NCBI RefSeq assembly: GCF_017872975.1
Contig: NZ_JAGGJP010000008.1
Coordinates: 110,113-174,112, forward strand
DNA: 64,000 bases
Reading direction: 5' to 3'
Source of the DNA: Rubellimicrobium aerolatum
Lineage (GTDB): Bacteria > Pseudomonadota > Alphaproteobacteria > Rhodobacterales > Rhodobacteraceae
Of this stretch, positions 49,186 through 57,719 are shown piece by piece. The notes under the pieces were generated by a model. It saw only the letters and a list, made by a program, of their open reading frames with translations. It was not told where the DNA came from and did not search any database. The translations under genes were made by a program, and so were the position numbers. How positions within the stretch are numbered: position 1 is the stretch's first letter; each line of letters opens with the position of its first letter.

Positions 49186-49852
49186 CGTGACCGACAGAAC
49201 CGTCCGCCGCCCCGCCCCGCCCGAGGAGCCCGCCGCCCGCGGCTCCGCCGACCTCTGGCTCGACGCCGCCTATCAGGCGCTCATCGAAGGCGGCGTGGAC
49301 GCGGTGAAGATCCTGCCGCTCGCCGCGCGCCTGAACCTCTCGCGCACCAGCTTCTACTGGTTCTTCAAGGACCGCGACGGGCTCCTGTCCGCGCTGGCCG
49401 ACCGATGGGCCGGCACCAACACCGCCGCGCTGATCGCCGCGACGGACGCCTACGCGGAGACCGAATCCGAGGCGATGCTCAACGTCATCGGCTGCTTCCT
49501 CGACGCTTCCGCCTTCGATCCCCGCTTCGAGTTCGCGGTCCGAAGCTGGGCGCTCCAGTCCCCCGTCCTGACCGCCCGCGTGGCCGAGGCCGACCGCGAC
49601 CGGCTCAAAGCGCTCACCGCCATGATGGAGCGCTGGGGCCACGCCCCGCTCGACGCCGACGTGCGGGCGCGCACCGTCTACCTCGTCCAGATCGGCTACA
49701 TCTCGCTCCAGACCCAGGAAACGCTGGCCGAGCGGATGCGCCGCGCCCCCGTCTACGTCGAGATCTACACCGGCCGGCGCCCCGAGCCGCGCGAGCTGGC
49801 CCGCTTCCACGCCCGCCACGGCCACGACCCCCAGGAGGACACCGCCGCCTGA
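49175..49852 (+). CDS. TetR-family transcriptional regulator
   Basis: 225 aa from the ATG at 49175; a GTG two codons earlier is possible. Helix-turn-helix at about residues 26-75: WLDAAYQALIEGGVDAVKIL, LAARLNLSRTSFYWFFKDRDGLLSALADRW, of which LNLSRTSFYWFF is the recognition helix. The C-terminal half is a helical ligand and dimer domain (FDPRFEFAVRSWALQSP). Divergent from the demethylase gene after 75 bp, so probably its repressor. Confidence 0.88.
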   Translation: MDEHVTDRTVRRPAPPEEPAARGSADLWLDAAYQALIEGGVDAVKILPLAARLNLSRTSFYWFFKDRDGLLSALADRWAGTNTAALIAATDAYAETESEAMLNVIGCFLDASAFDPRFEFAVRSWALQSPVLTARVAEADRDRLKALTAMMERWGHAPLDADVRARTVYLVQIGYISLQTQETLAERMRRAPVYVEIYTGRRPEPRELARFHARHGHDPQEDTAA

Positions 49853-50120
49853 CCCGCCTCGGCCTCATCGGCGCGACCGGCTGGCTCGGCTCGGCCCTCA
49901 CCCGCGCGCTGCTGGCGAACGACCTCGTCCCCGCGACCTCCCTCGTGCTCCTGAACCGGAGCGGCGCGCGCCCTGCCGACGTCGTCCACTCCGCCGTGAC
50001 CTGGGCCACCGACCCCGCCGACCTCGTGGCCCGCGCCGACGCCGTGATCCTGTCCGTCCGCCCCGAGGACTTCCCCGCCCTCGCGCTCCACGCCCCCGGC
50101 CGTCCCCTCGCCAAGCCGCG
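49849..50120 (+). pseudogene. Truncated pyrroline-5-carboxylate-reductase-family gene
   Basis: Reads LTRLGLIGATGWLGSALTRA, VLLNRSGARPADVV, and DPADLVARADAVILSVRPED: the NAD-binding half of a ProC-family protein (P5C or delta1-piperideine type). It then breaks off at about residue 90, and the following bases belong to a LysR remnant on the other strand. No ATG/GTG start exists; a CTG overlapping the tetR stop (CTGA), with AGGAGG about 10 bp before it, would be the only in-frame start. Truncated, so not functional. Confidence 0.65.
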
Positions 50121-50345
50121 GGCGCGCCGTCAGGGTCGTTCCGAGCCAGTCGGCGAACCGCGTCCGGCGGCCGGGCTCGGTTCGCGGCCGAGGGCAAGGA
50201 CGACATGGTGGCGGTCCTGCCGGCCAGGGCGGCCTGGGTCACGCCGAACCCTCGGCGGCCCGCGTGACGCTCTCGGTCCGCGCCGCCGCCTCGAAGGTCA
50301 CGAGGGCGCCTCGGGACGAGGTGCTGCGGCGCATCGTCATGCCCT
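50121..50345 (-). pseudogene. LysR-family regulator remnant
   Basis: Minus strand. From near 50345: ALVTFEAAARTESVTRAAE, the first LysR helices, then a frameshift into FGVTQAAL, the start of the recognition helix, then after a large deletion FADWLGTTLTAR, like the C-terminal tail of GcvA-type LysR proteins. About 220 residues are missing. Confidence 0.6.
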
Positions 50346-50720
50346 GATCCTTCCGTGCGCCTACCCGTCGCATCGAAGGGAATCATGCAAGAACGGAAGT
50401 TCTCCGTGATCGAGCAAGGACTCCTCCGAGGCGAGTCCCCCCTGCCGCCGGCGCGCGCGGGGCGACCGGCGGGCACCGATCCCATTCCGAACCCGATGCG
50501 ACCGATGATCCCGTTGCCCCTCACGGGTGCGCCGGCCTGGAGCGACCGCGAGCCGCTCGAATGCGGGATGGTCCGCCCGGCATCTGCTTCATGCGGTGCG
50601 CCAACCGCCCGGCGGACCTGATCTTCGGCAAGCGGCTCGAACACTATCGCCGCGGCGGCCTCGGCGGGGCAGGTCGCGGCGTGGCCTTGCGGCTGCGGGC
50701 CGGTCGCCTAGCTTGGGCGC
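50346..50720. other. Intergenic stretch, nothing recognised
   Basis: 375 bp between the LysR remnant and the SDR gene. Short open frames are present on both strands, but none has a known motif, a ribosome-binding site with a plausible start, or codon use like the neighbours. No strong hairpin seen. Confidence 0.5.
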
Positions 50721-51386
50721 ATGGACAGGGCGTTGGTGATCGGGGCGTCGGGCGGGATCGGAGCGGCGCTCGCGCGGGCGCTGGAGGCGCGCGGGGCCGA
50801 GGTCGCGCGGCTGTCTCGGTCGGGCGACGGGCTGGACCTGCGGGACCCGGCTTCCGTCGAGCGGGCGATGGCGGGCGTCGAGGGGCCGTTCGGGACGGTG
50901 CTGGTGGCGACCGGCATCCTCGCGCCCGAGGGGCGGGGGCCCGAGAAGTCGCTGGCCGCGCTGGACGCGGAGGCCATGGCCGAGGTGCTGCGGGTGAACG
51001 TCGTCGGCCCGGCGCTGGTCCTGCGGCACGCGGCGCGGCTCCTGCCCCGGAGGGGGCGGTCGGCGCTGGGGGTGCTCTCGGCCCGGGTGGGCTCGATCGG
51101 GGACAACCGGCTGGGGGGCTGGCATTCCTACCGCGCCTCGAAGGCGGCGCTGAACCAGGTCGTCCGGGGCGCGGCGATCGAGCTGGCGCGGACGCACCGG
51201 GAGGCCGTGGTGGCGGCGCTGCATCCGGGGACGGTGGAGACGTCCTTCACCGAGGCCTACGCGCCGGGCCACGGGAAGGTCACGCCCGAGGAGGCGGCGC
51301 GGCGGCTGCTGGCGGTGCTCGACCGGCTCGGCCCCGCCGAGACGGGGCGGTTCTGGGACCACGAGGGGCGCGAGGTGCCGTGGTGA
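50721..51386 (+). CDS. SDR-family oxidoreductase (C-factor-like)
   Basis: 221 aa short-chain dehydrogenase. Nucleotide motif VIGASGGIGAALARAL at residues 5-20. The active-site residues are Ser in GVLSARVGSIGDN and the pair in YRASKAALNQ (YxxxK) near residue 136. LHPGTVETSF follows, as in the C-signal/CsgA-like subgroup. The Asp-Leu after the second strand (GLDLRDPASV) fits the subgroup. Predicted NAD(P)-dependent carbonyl reductase; substrate unknown. It converges with the MORN-repeat gene, with stops 10 bp apart. Confidence 0.9.
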   Translation: MDRALVIGASGGIGAALARALEARGAEVARLSRSGDGLDLRDPASVERAMAGVEGPFGTVLVATGILAPEGRGPEKSLAALDAEAMAEVLRVNVVGPALVLRHAARLLPRRGRSALGVLSARVGSIGDNRLGGWHSYRASKAALNQVVRGAAIELARTHREAVVAALHPGTVETSFTEAYAPGHGKVTPEEAARRLLAVLDRLGPAETGRFWDHEGREVPW

Positions 51387-51396
51387 GCGCGGCGGC

Positions 51397-52854
51397 CTAG
51401 TTCGCCGCGTCGGTGGCCGGAGCCTGGGGCGGCGGGTCGGCGGGCTCCCCTGCGGGCAGGGCGGGCGCGGCCTGGGGCGCGACCTGGGGGGCGGGCGCGG
51501 CATCGCCGGGGACGAGCGCGCCGTCGCGCCAGAGCCCTCTCTCGATCCCGCCCGAGGCGCGGCGGAGCGTGCCCTGGCCCTCGCGGCGGCCGTTGGCGAA
51601 GCCGCCTTCGTACAGGTCGCCGTTGGCGTAGCGGGCGGTGCCCTGGCCGCTGATCTCGCCGGCCCGCCAGCCGCCCTCGTAGGTGGAGCCGTCGGGCCGG
51701 GCGAGGCGGCCTTGGCCGTCGCGCAGGCCGTCGCGGAAGCCGCCCACGTAGACGGTGCCGTCGGGGTAGGTGGCCTGGCCCTGGCCGTGGCGCTGGCCGT
51801 TCGCCCAGTCGCCGTCGTAGGCGCTGCCGTCGGGATGGGTGGCGCGGCCCCGGCCCTCGATCCGGCCCTCGGTCCATCCGCCCTCGTAGGTGGAGCCGTC
51901 GGCGTAGGCGATGCGGCCCGACAGGGGCGCGCAGGGCGGCGCGGCGGGGTCGCAGCCGGGCCGGGTGTCGGCGAGGCCGTCGCGGAACGGCCCCTCGTAG
52001 ACCGAGCCGTCGGGGTAAGTGGCGCGGCCCGGGCCCTGGAGCCGGCCCGCGACCCACTGGCCCTCGACGACGTAGCCGTCGGCGCCGGTGAAGGTGCCCT
52101 GGCCGTGGCGGCGGCCCTCGTGGAAGCCGCCGACGTAGCGATCGCCGTTGGCGTAGGTCGCGGCGCCCCGGCCCTCGCGCTGGCCGGCGACGAAGCCGCC
52201 CTCGTAGAGGTCGCCGTTGGGCTGGACGAGCCGGCCCTCGCCCTCGATCCGGCCGTCCACCCAGCTTCCCGCGTAGGTCAGGCCGTCGGGGCGGGTGAGC
52301 GTGCCGGTGCCTTCGCGGGCGTCGGCGGCGAAGTCGCCCTCGTAGGTGGAGCCGTCGGGGTAGGCGACGCGGCCGGGGCCCTGGCGGACGCCGTTGACCC
52401 ACTGGCCGTCGTGGATCGTGCCGTCGGGGGAGGTCAGGACTCCCCGGCCGTGATGCATGGCGTTCTGGAACCCGCCCTCGTAGCGGGCGCCGTCGGCGTA
52501 GGTGGCGACGCCCTGGCCGGTGATCCGGCCGTCGCGCCAGTCCCCTTCGTAGGTGCCGCCGTCGGCGAAGGCGATGCGGCCCCGGCCCTCGGGCTTTCCT
52601 TTCGCGAACCGGCCCTCGTAGACCGAGCCGTTGGGATAGATGGCGCGGCCCTGGCCCCGGATCTCGCCCTCGAACCATTCGCCCACGTAGTCGTAGCCGT
52701 TGGGGAGGCGGTAGCTGCCCTGGCCGTGCTGGCGGCCGCCGACGAACTGGCCCTCGTAGATGCCGCCGTCCTCGTATTGCTTGGTCTCGACCGGCTGGGC
52801 GGGCGAGGGCGTGGCGAGGAGCGCCAGCGCGAAGGTGATGCCGATGGCGCGCAT
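51397..52854 (-). CDS. Secreted MORN-repeat protein
   Basis: 485 aa. Signal peptide residues 1-19 (FALALLATPSPAQ). From residue about 27 to 440 the protein consists of 17 MORN repeats of 23 residues, with consensus YPDGSxYEGxxxxGRxxGxG, plus one degenerate unit. Repeat 12 (around residues 280-316) carries a 14-residue insertion with two Cys (GCDPAAPPCAP), possibly a disulfide loop. The C-terminus is a Pro/Ala-rich tail ending ATDAAN. MORN proteins are beta-strand ribbons that bind lipids or proteins; bacterial exported ones are poorly studied. Stand-alone gene with its own promoter at 52890-52918. Confidence 0.92.
   Translation of the reverse strand: MRAIGITFALALLATPSPAQPVETKQYEDGGIYEGQFVGGRQHGQGSYRLPNGYDYVGEWFEGEIRGQGRAIYPNGSVYEGRFAKGKPEGRGRIAFADGGTYEGDWRDGRITGQGVATYADGARYEGGFQNAMHHGRGVLTSPDGTIHDGQWVNGVRQGPGRVAYPDGSTYEGDFAADAREGTGTLTRPDGLTYAGSWVDGRIEGEGRLVQPNGDLYEGGFVAGQREGRGAATYANGDRYVGGFHEGRRHGQGTFTGADGYVVEGQWVAGRLQGPGRATYPDGSVYEGPFRDGLADTRPGCDPAAPPCAPLSGRIAYADGSTYEGGWTEGRIEGRGRATHPDGSAYDGDWANGQRHGQGQATYPDGTVYVGGFRDGLRDGQGRLARPDGSTYEGGWRAGEISGQGTARYANGDLYEGGFANGRREGQGTLRRASGGIERGLWRDGALVPGDAAPAPQVAPQAAPALPAGEPADPPPQAPATDAAN
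51470..52780 (-). repeat. 69-bp tandem repeats coding the MORN units
   Basis: About 17 copies of a 69-bp unit in frame, diverged at DNA level (core tacgagggcggcttc and variants). This is a coding repeat, not a CRISPR or satellite. It could allow copy-number change by recombination. Confidence 0.8.
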
Positions 52855-53291
52855 GGTCGCTTGTCCCGTCCGTCCTGCCCCAGGGCGGCAGACTAGCCGC
52901 CGGAGCCGGGGGAGACAACGCCGGGCCGGACGCGAGCGCGCGAGGCGCCGCAGGCAGGCGCGTGCACGACGCGCGGCGGCTGGGTCTTTGCGGCCCCGGC
53001 CCGGCGCATCGCTGCGCGGGGGCGGGTCCTCCCAGGGGGGCGCGGCGGAGATCGCCCCTTCAAACAGCGTCGCCCGGAGCTTGCGCCCCCGGGCGGGGAT
53101 GGAGCCGTGCGCGACAGACCTCTTGGGCCCCAGCCCCCATCCCAGGGGGCCGCCCGTTCCTTCTCGCGTGGGGGGGAGGATCGCACCGATCCGTTAACGA
53201 CGCCTGACAGCAACGGGCGTTGCGCGTTGCGTGGGATTTTAGGGATCGAGGGCGGGCCGGGACTCCTCGGCGGGAGCTCCTGGCCGGGGCG
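52855..53291. other. Intergenic stretch between MORN gene and AEC transporter
   Basis: 437 bp. Apart from the MORN promoter near 52900 I see no gene. Several GC-rich short open frames lack motifs and ribosome-binding sites. The AT-richer part around 53190-53245 may hold the transcription end of the AEC operon. Confidence 0.45.
52890..52918 (-). promoter_or_regulatory. Candidate sigma-70 promoter of the MORN-repeat gene
   Basis: Minus strand TTGTCT (52918-52913), exact 17-bp spacer, TAGTCT (52895-52890), about 36 bp before the ATG. Confidence 0.45.
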
Positions 53292-54218
53292 TCAGGACAG
53301 CAGGGCGAGCCAGGCGGCGGCGGTGAGGATCGACAGCGCGGTGCCGAGGAGGACGCAGGAGGCGGCCACCCGCGTCGCGCGGCCATACATCGCCGCGAAC
53401 AGGTAGGCGTTGGCGCCCGGCGCCATGGCGGCGGTGACGACCACCGAGCGGAAGGCCTCGTCGGGGAGGCGCATCGCCGTGCCGAGGCCCCAGGCGAGCG
53501 TCGGGTGCAGGAGCAGCGACAGCGACAGCGTGAAGAGGATGGTGGGGAGGTCGCCCTCGATCCGGTAGCGGGCGATGACGCCGCCCAGGCCGAAGAGCGC
53601 CGAGGGGAGGGCGGCGCGGACCAGCATGGACAGCCCCTCGTCCACCACGGTCGGGATCGGGAGGCCGGTGAGGTTGACGATCAGGCCCGCGGTGATGCCG
53701 AGGATCAAGGAGTTGGAGAAGATCGCGCGGAGCACCTTGGCCGGGATCGTGTGGGGCGGGTGGCCGTGGGCCTTGGCGATCTCCATGGCCGTGATGCCGA
53801 CCGCGTAGCAGAAGGGCGAATGGACGGCGATGATGGCAAAGTTCGCCTGGGTCGCGTCCGCGCCGAAGGCCCGTTCGGTGATCGGCAGGCCGAGGAGGAG
53901 GGAGTTCGAGAAGAGGGCGATGAAGCCGATGGCCACCGCATCCTCCCACTCGCGTTTGAACAGGTAGACCGCCGCCAGCATCCCGATCAGGAAGCAGGTG
54001 AAGGAGCCGGTGTAGAAGGTGCCGACGAGGCGGAGGTCGAACTCGCGCAGGTCGAGGTTCGCGATGGCCTGGAACAGCAGGACCGGGATCGCGAAGCCCT
54101 GGGAGAAGCGCATGATGCCGTCGATGCCGGCGGGGGAGATGGCGTTGCGCTTGGCGGCGAGGAAGCCGATGCCGATGACGAGGAACACCGGCAGGATGAC
54201 CGAGAGGAGGATGCTCAC
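53292..54218 (-). CDS. AEC family transporter (auxin efflux carrier-like)
   Basis: 308 aa, ten predicted transmembrane helices. N-terminal SILLSVILPVFLVIGIGFLA, then ISPAGIDGIMRFSQGFAIPVLLF (in part), FYTGSFTCFLIGMLAA, and in the second repeat LSLLLHPTLAWGLG and APGANAYLFAAMYGRA; the last includes the crossover Asn of the family. Members export auxin-like or dicarboxylic acids. Last gene of the housekeeping operon, overlapping the MBL-hydrolase gene by 4 bp. Confidence 0.9.
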   Translation of the reverse strand: MSILLSVILPVFLVIGIGFLAAKRNAISPAGIDGIMRFSQGFAIPVLLFQAIANLDLREFDLRLVGTFYTGSFTCFLIGMLAAVYLFKREWEDAVAIGFIALFSNSLLLGLPITERAFGADATQANFAIIAVHSPFCYAVGITAMEIAKAHGHPPHTIPAKVLRAIFSNSLILGITAGLIVNLTGLPIPTVVDEGLSMLVRAALPSALFGLGGVIARYRIEGDLPTILFTLSLSLLLHPTLAWGLGTAMRLPDEAFRSVVVTAAMAPGANAYLFAAMYGRATRVAASCVLLGTALSILTAAAWLALLS

Positions 54219-55009
54219 GGATCGAAGGCCAGTTCCAGGCCGTCATGGGCGGGGGTGACGCCGGGGGGGAGGTCGCGGAGCAGCGTCGCGTGGTCGAGGT
54301 CCACGTGCATGTTGGTGATGACCGCGCGGGCGGGTCTCGCGCGGGCGATCCAGTCGAGCGCCTGGTCGAGATGGGCGTGGGTCGGGTGCGGCTTGTAGCG
54401 CAGGGCGTCCACGATCCAGCAGTCGAGGTCCGCGAGCGACGGCCAGGCGTCGTCGGGGATGGCGGACACGTCGGGGAGGTAGGCGAGGCCGCCGGTGCGG
54501 AAGCCGAGGGCGGGGATCGAGCCGTGTTCGACTGTGAAGGGGGCGAAGGCGAGGGGGCCGCCCGCGCCGTCGATCGTGACGGGGCCGGTGATGCGGTGGA
54601 GGGTGCAGATCGGCGGGTAGCCGGAGCCCTCGGGCGTCTCGAACACGTAGTCGAAGCGGGCCATGAGCTCGCGCGAGGTGGGCCCGTCGGCCCAGACGGG
54701 GAGGCGGGTCCGGCGGTTGAAGACGATCATGCGGAGGTCGTCGATGCCGTGGACGTGGTCGGCGTGAGGATGCGTGTAGAGCACCGCGTCGAGGTGGCCC
54801 ACGTTCGCCGCGAGGAGCTGGGCGCGCAGGTCGGGCGAGGTGTCGATGAGGACGCAGGTCGTGCCGTGAGGCCCGGTGCGGGTGACGAGGGCCGAGCAGC
54901 GGGTGCGGGCGTTGAGGGGGTTCGCGGGGTCGCAGTCGCCCCAGTCGTTGCCGAGGCGGGGGACGCCGCCGGAGGAGCCGCAGCCGAGGATGCGGAATGT
55001 GCCCGTCAC
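54215..55009 (-). CDS. MBL-fold metallo-hydrolase (PhnP-like)
   Basis: 264 aa. Metallo-beta-lactamase motif THPHADHVHGIDDL near residue 80, with the metal ligands HxHxDH. GCGSSGGVPRLGNDWGDCD at the N-terminus and a TRCSALV segment are typical of PhnP-like cyclic phosphodiesterases. Distal His in FTVEHGSIPALG and TNMHVDLDH. It probably cleaves cyclic phosphodiester nucleotides or similar. It lies behind tatD, overlapping by 4 bp, a common alphaproteobacterial arrangement. Confidence 0.92.
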   Translation of the reverse strand: MTGTFRILGCGSSGGVPRLGNDWGDCDPANPLNARTRCSALVTRTGPHGTTCVLIDTSPDLRAQLLAANVGHLDAVLYTHPHADHVHGIDDLRMIVFNRRTRLPVWADGPTSRELMARFDYVFETPEGSGYPPICTLHRITGPVTIDGAGGPLAFAPFTVEHGSIPALGFRTGGLAYLPDVSAIPDDAWPSLADLDCWIVDALRYKPHPTHAHLDQALDWIARARPARAVITNMHVDLDHATLLRDLPPGVTPAHDGLELAFDP

Positions 55010-55812
55010 CCCCGCGCGGCCTTCGTGAACAGGCGGTCGAAGTTGGCGGCGGTCGCCTTGGCAAAGTCCTCGGGCGTCTGGTCCCAGAGATGGGCCACCG
55101 CGCGGGCGGTGTGGGCGACGTAGGCGGGCTCGTTGCGCTTGCCCCGGTGGGGCGGGGGGGCGAGGTAGGGGGAGTCGGTCTCGATCAGGATGCGGTCGAG
55201 GGGGGCGTGGCGGAGGATGTCGCGCAGCTCGCCGGATTTCGGGAAGGCGGCGATGCCGGAGACGGACAGGTAGAAGCCGAGGTCGAGCGCGGCCTGGGCC
55301 AGCGCCTCGCCGGACGAGAAGCAGTGCATGACGCAGGCGTAGGGCTTGACGAGGTAGCCCTCGGAGAGGAGGCGGGCCATGTCCTCGTCGGCGTCGCGGG
55401 CGTGGATGATGAGGGGCAGGCCGGTCTCCTGCGCGGCCTCGATGTGGACGCGGAGCGAGGTCTGCTGGATGGCGGCGCTGTCGGCGGAGTAGTGGTAGTC
55501 GAGGCCGGTCTCGCCGATGCCGACCATCCTGGGGTGGCGGGCGAGGTTCACCAACTCCTCGACGGTGGCGAGGGGCTCCTCGTGCACGCTCATCGGGTGG
55601 GTGCCGGCGGCGTAGAACAGTCCGTCGTGGGATTCGGCGAGGGCGCGGACCTGGGGTTCCGTGCGGAGGCGGGTGCAGATCGTCACCATGCGCCCCACCC
55701 CGGCGGCTTTCGCGCGGGCCAGGACCTCGGGCAGGTCGGCGGCCAGTTGCGGGAAGTCGAGGTGGCAGTGGCTGTCCACGAGGCCGGGGAGGGGAGTGGG
55801 GTCGGGCTTCAA
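55006..55812 (-). CDS. TatD family metal-dependent hydrolase (YcfH-like)
   Basis: 268 aa TIM-barrel nuclease family. Metal ligands: HxH in LVDSHCHLDFP (residues 9-19), Glu in GIGETGLDYHY near 96, His in LIIHARDADED near 135, His in VMHCFSSGEALA near 160, and Asp in ILIETDSPYLAPPPHRGK near 210. Acts as a 3'-5' DNA exonuclease or D-aminoacyl-tRNA-linked hydrolase in family members. It lies 9 bp after holB. Confidence 0.93.
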   Translation of the reverse strand: MKPDPTPLPGLVDSHCHLDFPQLAADLPEVLARAKAAGVGRMVTICTRLRTEPQVRALAESHDGLFYAAGTHPMSVHEEPLATVEELVNLARHPRMVGIGETGLDYHYSADSAAIQQTSLRVHIEAAQETGLPLIIHARDADEDMARLLSEGYLVKPYACVMHCFSSGEALAQAALDLGFYLSVSGIAAFPKSGELRDILRHAPLDRILIETDSPYLAPPPHRGKRNEPAYVAHTARAVAHLWDQTPEDFAKATAANFDRLFTKAARG

Positions 55813-55821
55813 GGCCGCCTC

Positions 55822-56922
55822 TCAGGCTGCGGCGGCCGTGCGCGCCGTCTGTTCGATCTGGAGGAGCATATCGAGCAGGAGCGCGGCGGGGTCAAGGTTG
55901 ACGGCCTGCCCCCGGCGGGCGCGGGCGGAGGCGGTCGCCTGCCGGTCGGCCCAGGCGCGGGCCGCGAGGTCGTGGGGGGCGAGGCGGGCCAGGAGGGCGG
56001 ATTCGCCGGGGGCGGCCTCGGGCGGGGGGCCCTGGAGGCCGGCGCGGGCGAGGCGGGTCAGGAGGAGGTCGAGGAGGTCGAGGAGGAGGTCGAGGCGGCC
56101 CTCGCTGCGCGCGCTTGCGGATTCGGCGAGGCGGATGGCGCGGGGGCGGTCGAGGCGGGGGAGGGTGGCGAGGAGGGCCACGAGGTCCGCGTAGAGGTCG
56201 AGGCCGCCGCCGGCCTCCAGCGTCACGGCGCGGCCGACGGAGCCCGAGGCGAGTTCGGCGAGGCGGTCGGGGGATGCGGTCGCGAGGCCGATGGCGTCGA
56301 GGGCGCGGGCGAGGTCGGACGGTTTCAGCGGCGACAGGCGCAGGGTGCGGCAGCGGGAGCGGATCGTGGGGAGGAGGCGCGCGGGCTGGTGCGCGACGAG
56401 GAGGAGCGTGGCGCGGGGCGGCGGCTCCTCCAGCAGCTTGAGGATGGCGTTGGCGGCGTTGGGGTTCAGCTCGTCGGCGGCGTCCACGATCACCACGCGG
56501 CGGCCGCCGTCGGCGGCGGACAGGCCGAAGAAGTCGCGCAGGCGGCGGGCCTCGTCCACGGAGATGACGGAGCGGAGGTTGCCCCGGTCGTCGAGGCCCC
56601 GGCGCAGGACGAAGAGGCGGGGGTGGGCGCCCGAGCGGAGGAGGCGGGCGTCGGGGTGGTCGGGTGGGAGGCCGAGGGTCGCGGGGCTGGGGTCGCCGGC
56701 GAGAAGGGTCGCGGCCATGCGGTAGGCGAGGGTGGCCTTGCCGATGCCCTCGGGGCCGGAGAGGAGCCAGCCGGAGTGGAGTTTTCCGCTCGCGATGGCG
56801 GCGAGGATGTCCTGCTCGGCGGCGGCGTGGCCGAAGAGGGCGGTGGATTCGCGCGGGTGGGGGGCGCCGTCGCGGCGGTCGGGCTCGGGCGCGGGGGCGT
56901 CGGAGGCGGGGGCGCGGGCCAT
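55822..56922 (-). CDS. holB: DNA polymerase III delta' subunit (clamp loader)
   Basis: 366 aa AAA+ protein, part of the clamp-loader that places the beta clamp on DNA. P-loop region LLSGPEGIGKATLAYRMA near residue 54, VVIVDAADELNPNAANAILKL near 130 (residues given in part: DAADELNPNAAN), and the SRC sensor motif in TIRSRCRTLRL near 180. The N-terminus (HPRESTALFGHAAAEQDIL) is typical of alphaproteobacterial HolB. Start codon overlaps the tmk stop by one base (TGATG). Confidence 0.93.
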   Translation of the reverse strand: MARAPASDAPAPEPDRRDGAPHPRESTALFGHAAAEQDILAAIASGKLHSGWLLSGPEGIGKATLAYRMAATLLAGDPSPATLGLPPDHPDARLLRSGAHPRLFVLRRGLDDRGNLRSVISVDEARRLRDFFGLSAADGGRRVVIVDAADELNPNAANAILKLLEEPPPRATLLLVAHQPARLLPTIRSRCRTLRLSPLKPSDLARALDAIGLATASPDRLAELASGSVGRAVTLEAGGGLDLYADLVALLATLPRLDRPRAIRLAESASARSEGRLDLLLDLLDLLLTRLARAGLQGPPPEAAPGESALLARLAPHDLAARAWADRQATASARARRGQAVNLDPAALLLDMLLQIEQTARTAAAA

Positions 56923-57719
56923 CAGAGACGGGCCATGACGGCGCGGGTCACGTCGGCGGCGACCTGCGCTTCCGGGCGGTCGCCGTGGATGATGACGATG
57001 CGGGCGGGGTGGGTGCGGGCGAGGTCGAGGAAGCCCGCGCGAATGCGCTCCTGGAAGGGGAGGCCGAAGGTCTCGAACCGGTCCTCGGGGAGGGCGTCGG
57101 CGATGGGCGCGGCCTCGACCGGCGCGGCGTCGGAGCGCGCGGCGAGGAGGGCGACGGTCGCGGCGATGGTGGGGCCGGAGCTCTCCTTGGTGGGGGCGTG
57201 CTGGGCACCCGGCCCCTCCGGCAGGGCCATGGCGCCTGCGGCGGGCTCGGGCGGCGAGCCCAGCCGCGCGAGGCTGCGGGCGAGGGCGCGGGCGGGGTCC
57301 ATGTCGATGAGAAGGGTGAGGTCGGGCTCCGTCCCGATCATCAGGTCGTGGAGGTGGTCCACCACGGCGCGCAGGTCGCCGCGCGTCGCGCCCTGGTAGA
57401 GGCGGGTCGAATCGGCGAAGCGATCGGTGACGACGATGGCCCCGCGTTCGAGGGCGGGGCGGATCGTGCGCTCCAGATGGTCGCGGCGGGCGGCGGTGAA
57501 CAGGAGGATCTCGGTCTCGGGCGACCAGCGGGCGCGGTCGCCGGTGAGGACGAGGCGGCGGATCTCCTCGGCGCCGGGGGAGCCGCCGGGCTCGCGCGTG
57601 AGCACCACCTCGCGGCCGGTGGCGCGCAGGGTCTCGGCCAGGAGCCTCGCCTGGGTGGACTTGCCGCTGCCGTCGATGCCCTCGAAGCTGACGAAGAGGC
57701 CGGGGCCGTCAGTCGCCAT
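56922..57719 (-). CDS. tmk: Thymidylate kinase with an enlarged LID region
   Basis: 265 aa, about 50-60 longer than usual. Phosphorylates dTMP to dTDP. P-loop FEGIDGSGKSTQARLL at residues 12-27, TREPGGSPGAEEIR (DR/E motif) near 42, DRFADSTRLYQG near 99, and IDMDPARALARSLAR near 142. Then, where the short LID loop normally sits, comes a 55-60-residue low-complexity insert rich in Ala/Pro (about 158-215). EDRFETFGLPFQERIRAGF resumes the fold. Overlaps dacC-like gene by 11 bp. Confidence 0.93.
   Translation of the reverse strand: MATDGPGLFVSFEGIDGSGKSTQARLLAETLRATGREVVLTREPGGSPGAEEIRRLVLTGDRARWSPETEILLFTAARRDHLERTIRPALERGAIVVTDRFADSTRLYQGATRGDLRAVVDHLHDLMIGTEPDLTLLIDMDPARALARSLARLGSPPEPAAGAMALPEGPGAQHAPTKESSGPTIAATVALLAARSDAAPVEAAPIADALPEDRFETFGLPFQERIRAGFLDLARTHPARIVIIHGDRPEAQVAADVTRAVMARL

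Noticed and set aside
51470..52780. Regular 69-bp periodicity resembling a CRISPR or satellite array
   Set aside because: The repeats are in frame, diverged and encode MORN motifs with no unique spacers.
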